DNA of 64,000 nt, taken from Sphingobacteriales bacterium. Lineage in GTDB: Bacteria; Bacteroidota; Bacteroidia; Chitinophagales; Chitinophagaceae. The position numbers and the translations under genes were made by a program. This document shows positions 44,495-53,191 of this stretch, piece by piece (position 1 is the first letter of the stretch; the number at the start of each line of letters is the position of its first letter). The notes beneath the pieces were generated by a model. The model was not told the DNA's origin, did no database searches, and worked only from the letters and a program-made list of their open reading frames with translations. The stretch covers positions 360,645-424,644 of the forward strand of contig JACRLZ010000001.1 of assembly GCA_016235125.1 (NCBI GenBank), in the 5' to 3' direction.

Positions 44495-46057
44495 TCAGCA
44501 TTCTTTTTCCAGCACCGTAACAATTCTTGCATACAGTTCTCTTGCTCTTTGCGGTGTGCTGCCAATACAAACCACTCCCAGTTTTCCAAATTGTGATAAG
44601 GCACCAATAAGATGAAACATGATGCCTTCCTGAGAACTACCATCATAATGCAGATCATTCACCATGGCAATATCAATCAGGTCATGCGGGCTGAGCCCTT
44701 TGTATTTATCACTCCGGAGATTATCGGAGCAGAAATAATACCGTATCAGGTGACCTTTGGAAGTATAATAAACGCCCTGTTCAGCATCGTATTTACCATC
44801 AGTTAAAAACTGAAGCATTAAAAACGGATGAGTGGTCCCTCCCTTCCGTAAATTAATTTCAATAGGATAATGTTTCCACTCTTCTTTTTCTTTTACTGAA
44901 ATAAAATCAACGGCAAAACGACCCAAAACACCTTTATCCCTTAAAGCCTCCGCTACTGTAATTCCCATCTTTCCCAGTTCAACTGCATATTCATTGGAAG
45001 CAGGAAAATGGGCGCCGATATACACCTGTCCGCTTTCGCCACCCAACTCCTGGTCATGTGTCGAAATGATCTCGCAATGACCCGTTGGAGTAACACGGCA
45101 TTGAACGGATGGTGATTCCTTAGGCTCCCCTTCTAAAAATTCTTCCACAATGCCCTCCATGCTCTTGAATTTTTGCATGAATACCTCATAAGAAATATCC
45201 GGGGCGACAAATTTTAATCTTGTATGAAGATTTTCTTTTACCCATTTTTTAAAGTCAACTATATTTTCTGAACCGCTGTAAGAAAACACAGCATTCCCAT
45301 CGCCTGAAAATCCGTCGTTGATCTTCACCACGGCTTTTCTTAAACCCGGATTTTGCTCCTTCAGTTTTGCCAACGCATTTATAATACCATCTTCGTTTTT
45401 CAGGTCTTCAAATCCCGGAGGAACATTTAACCCGCATTCACGGAAAATCTTCCGGCCATTGCTCTTGCTCCCTAATTCATATAAATCAGGATCACAACCA
45501 TAGATGGGCACCTGCAATTGTACTGCCAATGAACGTTCCAGGGGCGTCACATTAAAACATGACATATGGGCTTCATGATCAGGAGGAATAAAATCTTTGA
45601 TCCGTTGAATCAATCTTGGTCGTTCCAGTATTTTTTGGGTAAGAGGTTTGGATGAAAAATCGTGACAATTAAACAGCGTAAGGCGCCGCAGGGCATGATA
45701 GCCTGTAATGCCGGGTAACATATGGAGATAATAATCCACAATCACCGGGTCAATAGGTTCGCTGGTAACATAGATGACATGGGTGCGGGGCAGGCGCAGC
45801 AGCATCAGCATACAAAGCATCCTTTCTTCGTAATGATTAATCCCTGAGATTTTGGAAAGGATCTCCTGGTCCATTGTTATGGATGGAATGATAATAACCG
45901 TTCGGGGGGCCAGCTTATCAGGAAAAATATGTTCAAACTGCTGGATAAATCTTTCCTGCAATTTTTTATACTGCAATACTTCAGCTACAGAGCCCGGCTC
46001 GGGAACATGAGAATGTCCGTTAGTGGCCGATGAAATTTTTTTCACATCTTCCATCAC
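44495..46057 (-). CDS. ATP-grasp ligase, PGM1-like
   Basis: This 520-residue protein has a pre-ATP-grasp region (about residues 1-200) and an ATP-grasp domain (about 210-440) with AVVKINDGFSGDGNAVF, IVEEFLEGEP, YIGAHFP and FAVDFISVKEK followed by YPIEINLRKGGTTHP, the metal- and ATP-binding blocks. The arrangement resembles the pheganomycin ligase PGM1 and relatives, which join amino acids or peptides by amide bonds. No peptide substrate gene is nearby, so the product is unknown. It lies 23 bp after anmK and 26 bp before the giant cyclase on the same strand. Confidence 0.75.
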   Translation of the reverse strand: MMEDVKKISSATNGHSHVPEPGSVAEVLQYKKLQERFIQQFEHIFPDKLAPRTVIIIPSITMDQEILSKISGINHYEERMLCMLMLLRLPRTHVIYVTSEPIDPVIVDYYLHMLPGITGYHALRRLTLFNCHDFSSKPLTQKILERPRLIQRIKDFIPPDHEAHMSCFNVTPLERSLAVQLQVPIYGCDPDLYELGSKSNGRKIFRECGLNVPPGFEDLKNEDGIINALAKLKEQNPGLRKAVVKINDGFSGDGNAVFSYSGSENIVDFKKWVKENLHTRLKFVAPDISYEVFMQKFKSMEGIVEEFLEGEPKESPSVQCRVTPTGHCEIISTHDQELGGESGQVYIGAHFPASNEYAVELGKMGITVAEALRDKGVLGRFAVDFISVKEKEEWKHYPIEINLRKGGTTHPFLMLQFLTDGKYDAEQGVYYTSKGHLIRYYFCSDNLRSDKYKGLSPHDLIDIAMVNDLHYDGSSQEGIMFHLIGALSQFGKLGVVCIGSTPQRARELYARIVTVLEKEC

Positions 46058-46080
46058 AAAAAATATTTAATAAAAAATTG

Positions 46081-47199
46081 TCAGGCATCCTGCCCGGTCC
46101 ACAGGGCTCCGCCTATATTGTTTCGGGATGCTCCGGTTACGGAAGATAAGACATTATACTCCTGCCGCCAACGTAATACGCCAATAAAAGCCATAATCAA
46201 CGCTTCTTTGTAGCTGACGAGGTCCGCATCGGGAACTATTACTTCTATATTCAGTTTTTCAAGATATTTCTTAAGCTGCTCAATCAGGAATGCATTGAAG
46301 GCTCCGCCACCCGTTGCAAGAAGTCCCGAGCCGGCCTGCCGGTCAGGCAGGTTTTGAGTTTCGGGTTTCGGGTTGGTAATATTGGTAATTGCATTTCTTA
46401 TTTGTGCAGCAATATGTTCACTATACGTTCTCAGCGCATCCTGTATCCCGCATCCCGAATCACGGATCAGCGGATACACGATATCTGTTCCAAAATCATT
46501 AGCCAGAGATTTAGGATACGGCTGTCTGTAATAATCGAGTTGATTTAGTTTTTCAAGCAATGAAGAATTAATTGATCCTGTCTGGGCAATTTTTCCACCA
46601 TCATCATATGCTAGTCCCATTTCATTAGCCAGCATATTTAATACTCTGTTGGCAGGACAAATGTCAAAAGCAATATAAGGTTCAGTATTTACAGAGATAT
46701 TTGCGATGCCTCCGATGTTCAAAAAATAAGCAAAGTCATTCATCAGCAATTTTTCTCCTATCGGAACAATTGGCGCCCCTTGCCCACCCAAAGCCACGTC
46801 TATTGCCCGCAGATCGGTCACCACAGGCAATCCTGTTTCAGCGGCTATAGCTGCACCATCGCCCAACTGTGCTGTCATTTTTCGGGATGGTATATGAAAA
46901 GTTGTGTGCCCATGCGAAGCAATTAAAGAAACCTGGTATTGCAGTTTTTTCTCTGCAATGAACTTGTTTATCTCTTTACCGATATAATGGCCAAAATCTG
47001 TATGAAGCAACTGATAATCCCGGGCTGGTAAGGATATTGCGTTTTTCAACCGGCTGGTGCATTCTTCGTCATAAGCATAGCAGGCTGCTTCTTTAATTTC
47101 ATAACTCCATTTCCCGCCATTTTCCTGAAACTCTGCAAAAACAATATCCAATCCGTCCAGTGAACTGCCACTCATTATACCTATTGCCCGGTAAACCAT
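46081..47199 (-). CDS. anmK: Anhydro-N-acetylmuramic acid kinase with a short in-frame insertion
   Basis: AnmK phosphorylates anhydro-MurNAc during cell-wall recycling. The 372-residue protein has the family start AIGIMSGSSLDGLD, the substrate region SHGHTTFHIP, QLGDGAAIAAETGLPVV, GGQGAPIVP, FLNIGGIANIS and LLATGGGAFN. Just before LLATGGGAFN lies a run with no conserved function, NPKPETQNLPDRQAGSG (residues about 274-290), encoded by two repeat-like stretches (46329-46380) and probably inserted in frame. The kinase motifs outside it are intact, so activity is likely kept. It heads the minus-strand run leading to the ATP-grasp ligase and cyclase. Confidence 0.93.
   Translation of the reverse strand: MVYRAIGIMSGSSLDGLDIVFAEFQENGGKWSYEIKEAACYAYDEECTSRLKNAISLPARDYQLLHTDFGHYIGKEINKFIAEKKLQYQVSLIASHGHTTFHIPSRKMTAQLGDGAAIAAETGLPVVTDLRAIDVALGGQGAPIVPIGEKLLMNDFAYFLNIGGIANISVNTEPYIAFDICPANRVLNMLANEMGLAYDDGGKIAQTGSINSSLLEKLNQLDYYRQPYPKSLANDFGTDIVYPLIRDSGCGIQDALRTYSEHIAAQIRNAITNITNPKPETQNLPDRQAGSGLLATGGGAFNAFLIEQLKKYLEKLNIEVIVPDADLVSYKEALIMAFIGVLRWRQEYNVLSSVTGASRNNIGGALWTGQDA
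46329..46380. repeat. Repeat-like insertion inside anmK
   Basis: CCTGCC-GGTCA-GGCAGG (46335-46351) is a perfect 6-bp inverted repeat, followed by TTTTGAGTTTCGGGTTTCGGG. A similar palindrome part (CTGCGGCAGGCAGG) lies between genes at 51487-51500. The insertion keeps the reading frame. Confidence 0.65.
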
Positions 47200-47205
47200 G
47201 GAATT

Positions 47206-47238
47206 TATTTTAGATTGAAGATTTTAGATTTTAGATTT
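47206..47238. repeat. TTTTAGATT-family repeat before anmK
   Basis: A run of TTTTAGATT units lies between anmK and upp (for example GATTTTAGATTTTAGATTTG). Its reverse complement shares the 12-mer AAATCTAAAATC with a segment inside argC at 55499-55531. Confidence 0.55.
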
Positions 47239-47313
47239 GCCTGTTAAAGGAAGCTTTCGCAAAGGTTTGAATTGTTCTTCAATATTAAATCAACAATATT
47301 AAATATTCAATAA

Positions 47314-47964
47314 ATGATCGTTAACCTTAGCCAGCAACATTCTCTTATCAGCAATTGGGTGAGTGAATTGCGGGATATAAATGTACAAACCGACCGGATG
47401 CGCTTCCGCCGCAACCTGGAGCGGATCGGCGAGGTAGCCGCCTATGAGATCAGTAAGGTTCTTTCGTTTACAGAAAAGGAAATACAAACCCCCCTTGGCA
47501 CAGCGGTTCATAAAGTTTTAAATGAACAGCCTGTGCTGGCAACCATACTCAGGGCGGGGCTTCCCCTTCACCAGGGCCTGCTCAATTTCTTTGACAAAGC
47601 GGATAATGCTTTTATTTCAGCCTACCGCAAACATCATAAAGATGGCAGCTTTGAAATAAGCATGGAATATGTTTCCTGCCCCGAACTGGAAAACAGGGTA
47701 CTCATCATATCAGACCCGATGCTGGCAACCGGTTCATCCCTGGTAAAAACCATACAATTTCTCCGGGAAGAAGGCAGACCAAAAGAAATACATATTGTGG
47801 CGGCCATCGCCTGCACCGTAGGCATAGAATATGTAAAAAGAGAGGCGCCTGCAGTTACCATCTGGTGCGGTGATATTGATGATGAACTGACCGCCAAAGG
47901 ATATATCGTTCCGGGTCTTGGTGATGCCGGTGATTTGGCTTTTGGAAATAAAGTGCAGATGTGA
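47314..47964 (+). CDS. upp: Uracil phosphoribosyltransferase
   Basis: Upp makes UMP from uracil and PRPP in pyrimidine salvage. The 216-residue protein has the PRPP loop VLIISDPMLATGSS and the uracil-binding block YIVPGLGDAGDLAFG. Length and motifs are standard. It is divergent from anmK and followed by a 316-bp intergenic region with repeats. Confidence 0.95.
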   Translation: MIVNLSQQHSLISNWVSELRDINVQTDRMRFRRNLERIGEVAAYEISKVLSFTEKEIQTPLGTAVHKVLNEQPVLATILRAGLPLHQGLLNFFDKADNAFISAYRKHHKDGSFEISMEYVSCPELENRVLIISDPMLATGSSLVKTIQFLREEGRPKEIHIVAAIACTVGIEYVKREAPAVTIWCGDIDDELTAKGYIVPGLGDAGDLAFGNKVQM

Positions 47965-47967
47965 GCT

Positions 47968-48061
47968 GATAGTCAGTAGTCATGAGTCGTTAGTCTTGAG
48001 ACTACACTCCTAACTATTGAAACCCAGACTAATGACTCCGGACTCCCGACTAACGACTTTC
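47968..48061. repeat. AGTC-family repeat block after upp
   Basis: Short units such as AGTCAGTAGTCATGAGTC and GACTCCGGACTCCCGACT run across the block. AGTCGTTAGTC (47985-47995) and GACTAACGACT (48048-48058) are perfect 11-bp reverse complements. The same unit, GAGTCAGGAGTCAGTAGTC, occurs in frame inside argG at 54621-54652. The block may end upp transcription. The rest of the gap to 48280 holds a TCCCGAT-TTTTT-ATCGGGA hairpin (48117-48135) and nothing else I recognise. Confidence 0.6.
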
Positions 48062-48280
48062 CTCCAAAAGCAGCAATAATTCTACAACTCAGGTCTTGAA
48101 AAAGTTGTATTTTTCCTCCCGATTTTTTATCGGGACAGTATTCGTTCCTTACAGGGCGAACCGGATGGGATAATAAGTTGAAAGCAATTTAGTGGAGATT
48201 ATGACGTTTCTTATTTTTTCAGGACAAGTCCCCCTTATTTATTCACCCGGTCTGGCCATGAAAAAACTTTAATAGTTGTG

Positions 48281-49294
48281 ATGAAAAAAAATTTCTTCAG
48301 CCTGTTGGTTTGTGTGGCTTTGGTAAGTGTGTCAAAAGCCCAGGACCCTAATTTTTCCCAATTCTTTGCTTCTCCGCTTACCCTGAACCCTGCTCTAACA
48401 GGAAAATTCGACGGAGTGTTCCGGATAGCAGGCAATTACCGGAATCAATGGCCAACTATCAATAATGCTTTTGTTACAAAAACTGTTTCAGTTGATTTTG
48501 GCATATTAAACAACAGCTTATCGGAAATTGACCAAATGGGTGTGGGCATTCTTGGTGTTACTGACAATGCAGGCGATGGGGTTTTGGTCACTAATTATGG
48601 CGGCCTTTCATTAGCCTATCACAAAGGACTTGATGAAAACGGATATCACCAGCTTGGAGCCGGTTTTCAGGCAACTTTGGCGAGTAAAAGACTTGACATC
48701 ACAAAAGTAAAGTTTGAAGATCAGCTGACCCCTCTTGGTTTTACAGGAGTAACCAGCGAAATATTTACTAACAAACAGGTCAATATTAACTATGTTGATG
48801 TGAATGCAGGAGTTTTTTATAACGGAAGCACCAATGGCTATAACAATTTTTATTTTGGCGCTTCTATGTATCACATCAACAGGCCTAAGGAAACTTTTAA
48901 AGGAGGAAATTACCTGCTCTCTGCCAGAACAACCTTGCAGGCAGGCGGAAAAATTCCAATGGGGTCATATAACTACTTGCACATATCGGCCAATCACAGT
49001 ATGCAGGCAAAAGCCCATAACACCGTGGTGGGTGGAGCTTTTTCATACAATGTAAATCACAATGATGCAAATCCTGTAAATGTTTACATTGGGAGCTGGT
49101 ACCGCTTCAATGATGCTGCCATTCCTTATATCGGACTGGAGTTTAACAGCATTCATATCGGCGTTACATATGATGCCAATACCTCCAGCCTGAAACCTGC
49201 TTCCAACACCAGAGGCGGTATGGAAATTTCAATTATCTATATTAAGAAACCGGGTGATCCGGATGCGAAAAAACTGAACTGTCCGAGGTTCTGA
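48281..49294 (+). CDS. PorP/SprF-family type IX secretion membrane protein
   Basis: PorP/SprF proteins are outer-membrane beta-barrels linked to type IX secretion and gliding. The 337-residue protein has a signal peptide (MKKNFFSLLVCVALVSVSKA) and the family start QDPNFSQFFASPLTLNPALTG, in which the FSQFFASPLTLNPA run is the hallmark. Alternating strands fill the rest (NYVDVNAGVFYN, FNSIHIGVTYD). Many copies exist per genome, so the partner is unknown. A GTG at 48278 precedes the ATG used here. It stands alone. Confidence 0.9.
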   Translation: MKKNFFSLLVCVALVSVSKAQDPNFSQFFASPLTLNPALTGKFDGVFRIAGNYRNQWPTINNAFVTKTVSVDFGILNNSLSEIDQMGVGILGVTDNAGDGVLVTNYGGLSLAYHKGLDENGYHQLGAGFQATLASKRLDITKVKFEDQLTPLGFTGVTSEIFTNKQVNINYVDVNAGVFYNGSTNGYNNFYFGASMYHINRPKETFKGGNYLLSARTTLQAGGKIPMGSYNYLHISANHSMQAKAHNTVVGGAFSYNVNHNDANPVNVYIGSWYRFNDAAIPYIGLEFNSIHIGVTYDANTSSLKPASNTRGGMEISIIYIKKPGDPDAKKLNCPRF

Positions 49295-49315
49295 TTCGAA
49301 GCCCACTTTTCCCTT

Positions 49316-50794
49316 TTACATTATTAATGGCAGGATGAACCAGCAAAACAAAGTGATGAGAATAATAGCAACAATATTCATCACAAACCCGGCCCTCATC
49401 ATTTGCTTTATTTTAATGTGACCACTGGCAAATGCTATAGCGTTGGGGGGGGTTCCCATCGGCATCATGCTTGCACAGCTTGATGCAAGAGTCATGGCAA
49501 TACCAAGTATCAAAGGATTCATTCCTAAAGCATCCGCAAGACTGCAAACTACCGGAGCAAATACAATCACCTGTGCAATATTGCTCATTACTTCACTGAT
49601 AAAAATGCTGATGACTGTAACCATCAGTAGCAGCATAAATCCCCCACCGGCAAAATGAGAAAGCCATTCACCTAATTGTTTTATCAATCCTGCTTTTTCC
49701 AGTTGCGCTGCAAGGGCAAGGCCACCGCCGAACAACAATAAAATTCCCCAGGCCATTTTTTTAGTGTCGCCCCATTCCAGTAAACCGCCATGCAATTCCT
49801 GCTCGCTGTTTTCATCTGAACTATCATTCTTTTTATATGTACCCGATGGCCAGATAAACAAAGCCATGGCGCAAAGCAGGGCAATAATGGTATCATCCAG
49901 TTTTGCTAAGCTTTGCGCTTCATTTATCAGGTCCTTAAAAATCCATAATAAGGCAGTGAATATAAAAACAATCATCACTCTTTTTTCAGCAGAAGACAAA
50001 GGGCCCAGCGATTTGTATTCTTCATTAATATAATTCCTTGCTGCATCGCTTGGACGGATATGATTACGGAATAAGATTTTGGTAAGAACAAAATACAATG
50101 CCGCAAGCAACAGGATGGCAACGGGCATGCACAGCAGCATCCAGTCAATAAAACTCACCCCGCCATACTGTTTTTCGTAATAACCAACAAAGGCCACATT
50201 GGGAGGTGTACCGACAATAGTGGCTATGCCGCCAAAATTGGATGCATAGGCAATGGATAACATCATGGCAAGACGGAAGTGCTTGAAGTTGCCTTTACCA
50301 TCACTGCTATCCTTCATCACATGAATAACAGATAATGCGATGGGAAACATCATCATAGTGGTAGCGGTATTACTGATCCACATACTGATAAATCCGGTGG
50401 ACAAAATAAAACCGAGTATGATGCGGTTGCCGCTTGTGCCGGTGATTTTTACAATGCCTAAAGCAATGCGCCGGTGCAGATTCCACTTTTCAATCGCCAG
50501 ACCCAGCATAAACCCGCCCATAAAAAGGAAAATAATCTGGTCGCCATAGCTGAGTGCCACTGATTTCAGATCAGCAATATCAAGCAACGGAAAAATAATT
50601 AAAGGGATCAAAGCTACTACCGGCATGGGCAATGCCTCAGTTACCCACCAGGTGATCATCAATGCCGCTGCCGATAAAACAATATTGGCTCTTTCACCCA
50701 CTCCAAAGGGGTTGGTAAAATAAACAAACAATGCAATAGCTATGCCCCCGGCAAGAAAAATTAATTTACGCTGGGATTTTGTAAGAGATGACAA
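49316..50794 (-). CDS. SLC13/DASS-family sodium-coupled anion transporter
   Basis: DASS transporters import dicarboxylates or sulfate with Na+. This protein of about 492 residues has around 12 membrane spans and the family blocks FMGGFMLGLAIEKWNLHRRIAL, split around its loop, STGFISMWISNTATTMMMFPIALSV in part (SNTAT motif), GGIATIVGTPPN and the second repeat SNIAQVIVFAPVV and MPMGTPPNAIAF. The SNT and TPPN motifs bind substrate and sodium. No ATG opens the frame: TTG 50848 overlaps the previous gene, and TTG 50794 begins SSLTKSQRKLIFL without overlap, so I use the latter with modest certainty. Confidence 0.88.
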   Translation of the reverse strand: MSSLTKSQRKLIFLAGGIAIALFVYFTNPFGVGERANIVLSAAALMITWWVTEALPMPVVALIPLIIFPLLDIADLKSVALSYGDQIIFLFMGGFMLGLAIEKWNLHRRIALGIVKITGTSGNRIILGFILSTGFISMWISNTATTMMMFPIALSVIHVMKDSSDGKGNFKHFRLAMMLSIAYASNFGGIATIVGTPPNVAFVGYYEKQYGGVSFIDWMLLCMPVAILLLAALYFVLTKILFRNHIRPSDAARNYINEEYKSLGPLSSAEKRVMIVFIFTALLWIFKDLINEAQSLAKLDDTIIALLCAMALFIWPSGTYKKNDSSDENSEQELHGGLLEWGDTKKMAWGILLLFGGGLALAAQLEKAGLIKQLGEWLSHFAGGGFMLLLMVTVISIFISEVMSNIAQVIVFAPVVCSLADALGMNPLILGIAMTLASSCASMMPMGTPPNAIAFASGHIKIKQMMRAGFVMNIVAIILITLFCWFILPLIM

Positions 50795-50825
50795 ATAATA
50801 AAATTTAATCCCTGAAAAATACAAT

Positions 50826-51431
50826 CTATTTATGTTTCCCGCTAACAAAAGGGTTCCCTTTTACATAAAAACGGTATTTCAGCTTTGCGTGCCTTCCGGC
50901 ATAATCAACCCCAATCCTTGGTGACGATGCAATTTCTTTATCGGAATAAACAAGACCATCATCTGCAATATAAAGCTCTTTTCCCGGCAATGAAATCCCG
51001 GAATGTTTTGTCAGAATACCCAATGCTTTTGAAACATTACCGGGTCCCCTTGTCAGGCTGTAATCCGTTTTTTTCTTTCCCGTTCTTTTCAACATCACTT
51101 CAACTCCCCTAACCGGTTCCAATGCCCTTATCAATATAGCATGCGGAATATCTTTATTATTCGTTACCACATTAAACAAATGATGAATGCCGTAACACAA
51201 ATAAACATAAGCTGAACCTCCTTCGGCATACATCACTTCATTCCTTTTTGTCCTGCGCCCGCCAAATGCATGTGAGGCTTTATCAATCGTTCCGTTGTAG
51301 GCCTCCACCTCCACTATGCGTCCCGAAGTGAAAGTGCTCTTCCAATTTGTTACAAGGATCTTTCCCAGCAAATCTTTTGCAATCGTCAAAACATCCTTTC
51401 TTTGATAAAACTCCAATGACAGTTTCCGCAT
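50826..51431 (-). CDS. 3-methyladenine DNA glycosylase (AAG/Mpg family)
   Basis: The enzyme removes alkylated and deaminated purines to start base-excision repair. The 201-residue protein shows VEVEAYNGTIDKASHAFGG, RRTKRNEVMYAEGGSAYVYL, CYGIHHLFNVVTN and ILIRALEPVRG, with the DNA-intercalating and catalytic regions typical of AAG. Length is standard. It lies just before the DASS transporter on the same strand. Confidence 0.94.
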   Translation of the reverse strand: MRKLSLEFYQRKDVLTIAKDLLGKILVTNWKSTFTSGRIVEVEAYNGTIDKASHAFGGRRTKRNEVMYAEGGSAYVYLCYGIHHLFNVVTNNKDIPHAILIRALEPVRGVEVMLKRTGKKKTDYSLTRGPGNVSKALGILTKHSGISLPGKELYIADDGLVYSDKEIASSPRIGVDYAGRHAKLKYRFYVKGNPFVSGKHK

Positions 51432-51460
51432 AAGCCGGTAAAGTCTAAATTAATTGGCCG

Positions 51461-51510
51461 CACTCAGCACTCACTATTCCCCCCGTCTGCGGCAGGCAGG
51501 CATTCACTAT
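51461..51510. repeat. Mosaic repeat between the glycosylase and EI24 genes
   Basis: CACTCAGCACTCACTATTCC is followed by CCCCGTCTGCGGCAGGCAGG and CATTCACTAT. It joins the CATTCAC family (also 35951 and argH) and the GGCAGG palindrome family (also in anmK). Confidence 0.55.
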
Positions 51511-51529
51511 ATTTACCCAAATTTAGTCT

Positions 51530-52276
51530 TTGCTGAAAGAAATAGTCATAGCCGTTCAAAGCTGGGGTGAGGCCCATCGCTTTATTCAGCAGCACCGTTT
51601 GTTCCGGTGGATAATCATCCCCGGCATCATCTACACTTTTCTTTTTGTTGCCGGCATGTTTCTGTTCTGGCAATCATCGGATACTGTTTGGTCATGGGTG
51701 AGCAGGCAGCTCAACATTGAAGCATGGCTTCAGAAAGAAAGAAACCAATGGCTCAGTTTTTTATTTGTAATGACCGGGGTGATGTTGCGTCTCACTTCAG
51801 TATTGTTTTATTTTTCTTTCTTCAAATATCTTATTCTCATCATCGGGTCACCTGTATTCGCTTACCTAAGTGAGAAAACAGAAGCCAATATTGATGGCAA
51901 AGAACATTCATTCAATTGGTCCGAATTGAAAAAGGATTGTATCAGGAGCAGTAAACTTGCTTTAAGAAATTGCGGCTGGCAAACAGTTTACCTCATTGCT
52001 CTGTTACTGCTTTCTTTAATTCCCGTAGCCGGATGGATCACTCCCCTGATCGCTTTGCTGATGGAATGCTATTACTTTGGATTTGCCATGCTTGATTACA
52101 GCCTTGCAAGAAATGGTTTCAATCCATCTCAAAGCATACAATTCGTTGGCAGGCACAAAGGCCTTGCAATTGGAAATGGCCTTTTATTTTATTTGTTGCA
52201 TATTATCGTTTTACTTGCTCCTGCTTATGCTATTATTGCGGGCACTCTGACCATTCAAAAAGTAAAGTCAGCCTGA
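51530..52276 (+). CDS. EI24/CysZ-like membrane protein
   Basis: This 248-residue protein belongs to the EI24 (etoposide-induced 2.4/CysZ-like) membrane group. The first segment VQSWGEAHRFIQQHRLFRW leads into about five hydrophobic spans, with the conserved stretch around SPVFAYLSEKTEANIDG. CysZ members import sulfate, but this may differ in bacteria without a cys context, so the substrate is unknown. The only usable start is TTG at 51530. It ends 1 base before the next gene. Confidence 0.75.
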   Translation: MLKEIVIAVQSWGEAHRFIQQHRLFRWIIIPGIIYTFLFVAGMFLFWQSSDTVWSWVSRQLNIEAWLQKERNQWLSFLFVMTGVMLRLTSVLFYFSFFKYLILIIGSPVFAYLSEKTEANIDGKEHSFNWSELKKDCIRSSKLALRNCGWQTVYLIALLLLSLIPVAGWITPLIALLMECYYFGFAMLDYSLARNGFNPSQSIQFVGRHKGLAIGNGLLFYLLHIIVLLAPAYAIIAGTLTIQKVKSA

Positions 52277-52277
52277 T

Positions 52278-52985
52278 ATGGGAACAGTTTACCTTATACC
52301 TTCATTGCTGCATGAAGAAGGAGTTAACTCAATTCCCTTTTATATTACCAATGCCATAAAAGAATGCGATGTCTTCTTTGTGGAAAATGAAAGAACTGCC
52401 CGCCGGTATTTTAAACAACTCTGGAAAACTCTTCTGCCCGAAGAACAAATAATCATTGACAATTATGAATGGCATATTATTGCGGATAATAGTGCCGCAG
52501 TTTTCAGTCAAAAACTTAAAGAAGGAAAAAACATAGGCATAGTAAGTGAAGCAGGATGTCCGGCTGTGGCCGATCCCGGTCAACAGCTTGTTGACATAGC
52601 ACAGCAAATGAACGCTGACGTAAAGCCTTTAGTCGGGCCAAGTTCAGTTCTACTGGCATTAATGGCCAGCGGTTTGAATGGGCAGAGATTTCAATTCTCC
52701 GGTTATTTACCTGTGAAGGAACCCGACAGAACAAAAGCGATCAAAGAACTGGAAGCTGAATCAGCCCGCAAACATTGCACACAAATATTCATTGAAACGC
52801 CTTATCGAAATAATCAACTGGTCGATGCCATTCTTAAGATCTGCAATCCCACCACCAAACTCTGTATTGCAGTTGATATAACAGGATCAAATGAGTGGAT
52901 TAAAACAAAAACAATCACTGACTGGAAAAAACATAAACCGGACATTCATAAACGACCGGCAATCTATTTACTTTATGCTGGTTGA
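52278..52985 (+). CDS. Tetrapyrrole-methylase-fold SAM methyltransferase, RsmI-like
   Basis: This 235-residue protein has the tetrapyrrole methylase fold with SAM-binding features as in RsmI, which methylates the 2'-O of C1402 in 16S rRNA. The sequence shows VSEAGCPAVADPG and GPSSVLLALMASGLNG followed by FQFSGYLP, blocks shared with RsmI. The N-terminus (MGTVYLIPSLLHEEG) differs from classical RsmI, so this may be the shorter Bacteroidota variant with a different target. It follows the EI24 gene with 1 base between, as one transcript. Confidence 0.82.
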   Translation: MGTVYLIPSLLHEEGVNSIPFYITNAIKECDVFFVENERTARRYFKQLWKTLLPEEQIIIDNYEWHIIADNSAAVFSQKLKEGKNIGIVSEAGCPAVADPGQQLVDIAQQMNADVKPLVGPSSVLLALMASGLNGQRFQFSGYLPVKEPDRTKAIKELEAESARKHCTQIFIETPYRNNQLVDAILKICNPTTKLCIAVDITGSNEWIKTKTITDWKKHKPDIHKRPAIYLLYAG

Positions 52986-53007
52986 TAACCCGGCAAATTG
53001 GAAAAGT

Positions 53008-53042
53008 TTTGGAAATTATTTTAAACTAATATTATACATTTG
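53008..53042 (+). promoter_or_regulatory. Promoter of the arginine operon
   Basis: TTTG (53008-53011) and TACATTTG (53035-53042), an exact match to TAnnTTTG, are 23 bases apart. Transcription would start near 53049, giving a leader of about 235 bases before the first gene. The leader encodes the peptide at 53069. Confidence 0.65.
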
Positions 53043-53068
53043 TTTCCAAATTAGCTATTGAAGCAAGC

Positions 53069-53191
53069 ATGTTCAACATTCTGACACATACAAAGCAAAT
53101 GGCGTTTCATGCACCGATCACCAGCGGGGTTTACTCGGTTGGTTTTGATGTGTTCACTTTTTCCCGCCCCCGACGCCGCCCTGTATTCTGA
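53069..53191 (+). CDS. Arginine leader peptide (attenuator), 40 codons
   Basis: An ATG 20 bases after the predicted transcription start opens 40 codons ending S-R-P-R-R-R-P-V-F. Arginine is at residues 33, 35, 36 and 37 (codons CGC, CGA, CGC, CGC), four of five consecutive codons. It lies upstream of the arginine operon, just before a 10-bp hairpin whose left arm overlaps the stop codon. This is the layout of amino-acid attenuators such as trpL or hisL: ribosome stalling at Arg codons when arginine is scarce would change leader folding. An in-frame ATG at 53099 would give 30 codons with the same end. No poly-U terminator is obvious, so the downstream switch is not settled. Confidence 0.75.
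   Translation: MFNILTHTKQMAFHAPITSGVYSVGFDVFTFSRPRRRPVF

Noticed and set aside
48117-48135. TCCCGAT-TTTTT-ATCGGGA hairpin considered as a terminator or riboswitch
   Set aside because: No T tract follows on either strand and no conserved riboswitch core is seen nearby. It is a simple hairpin.
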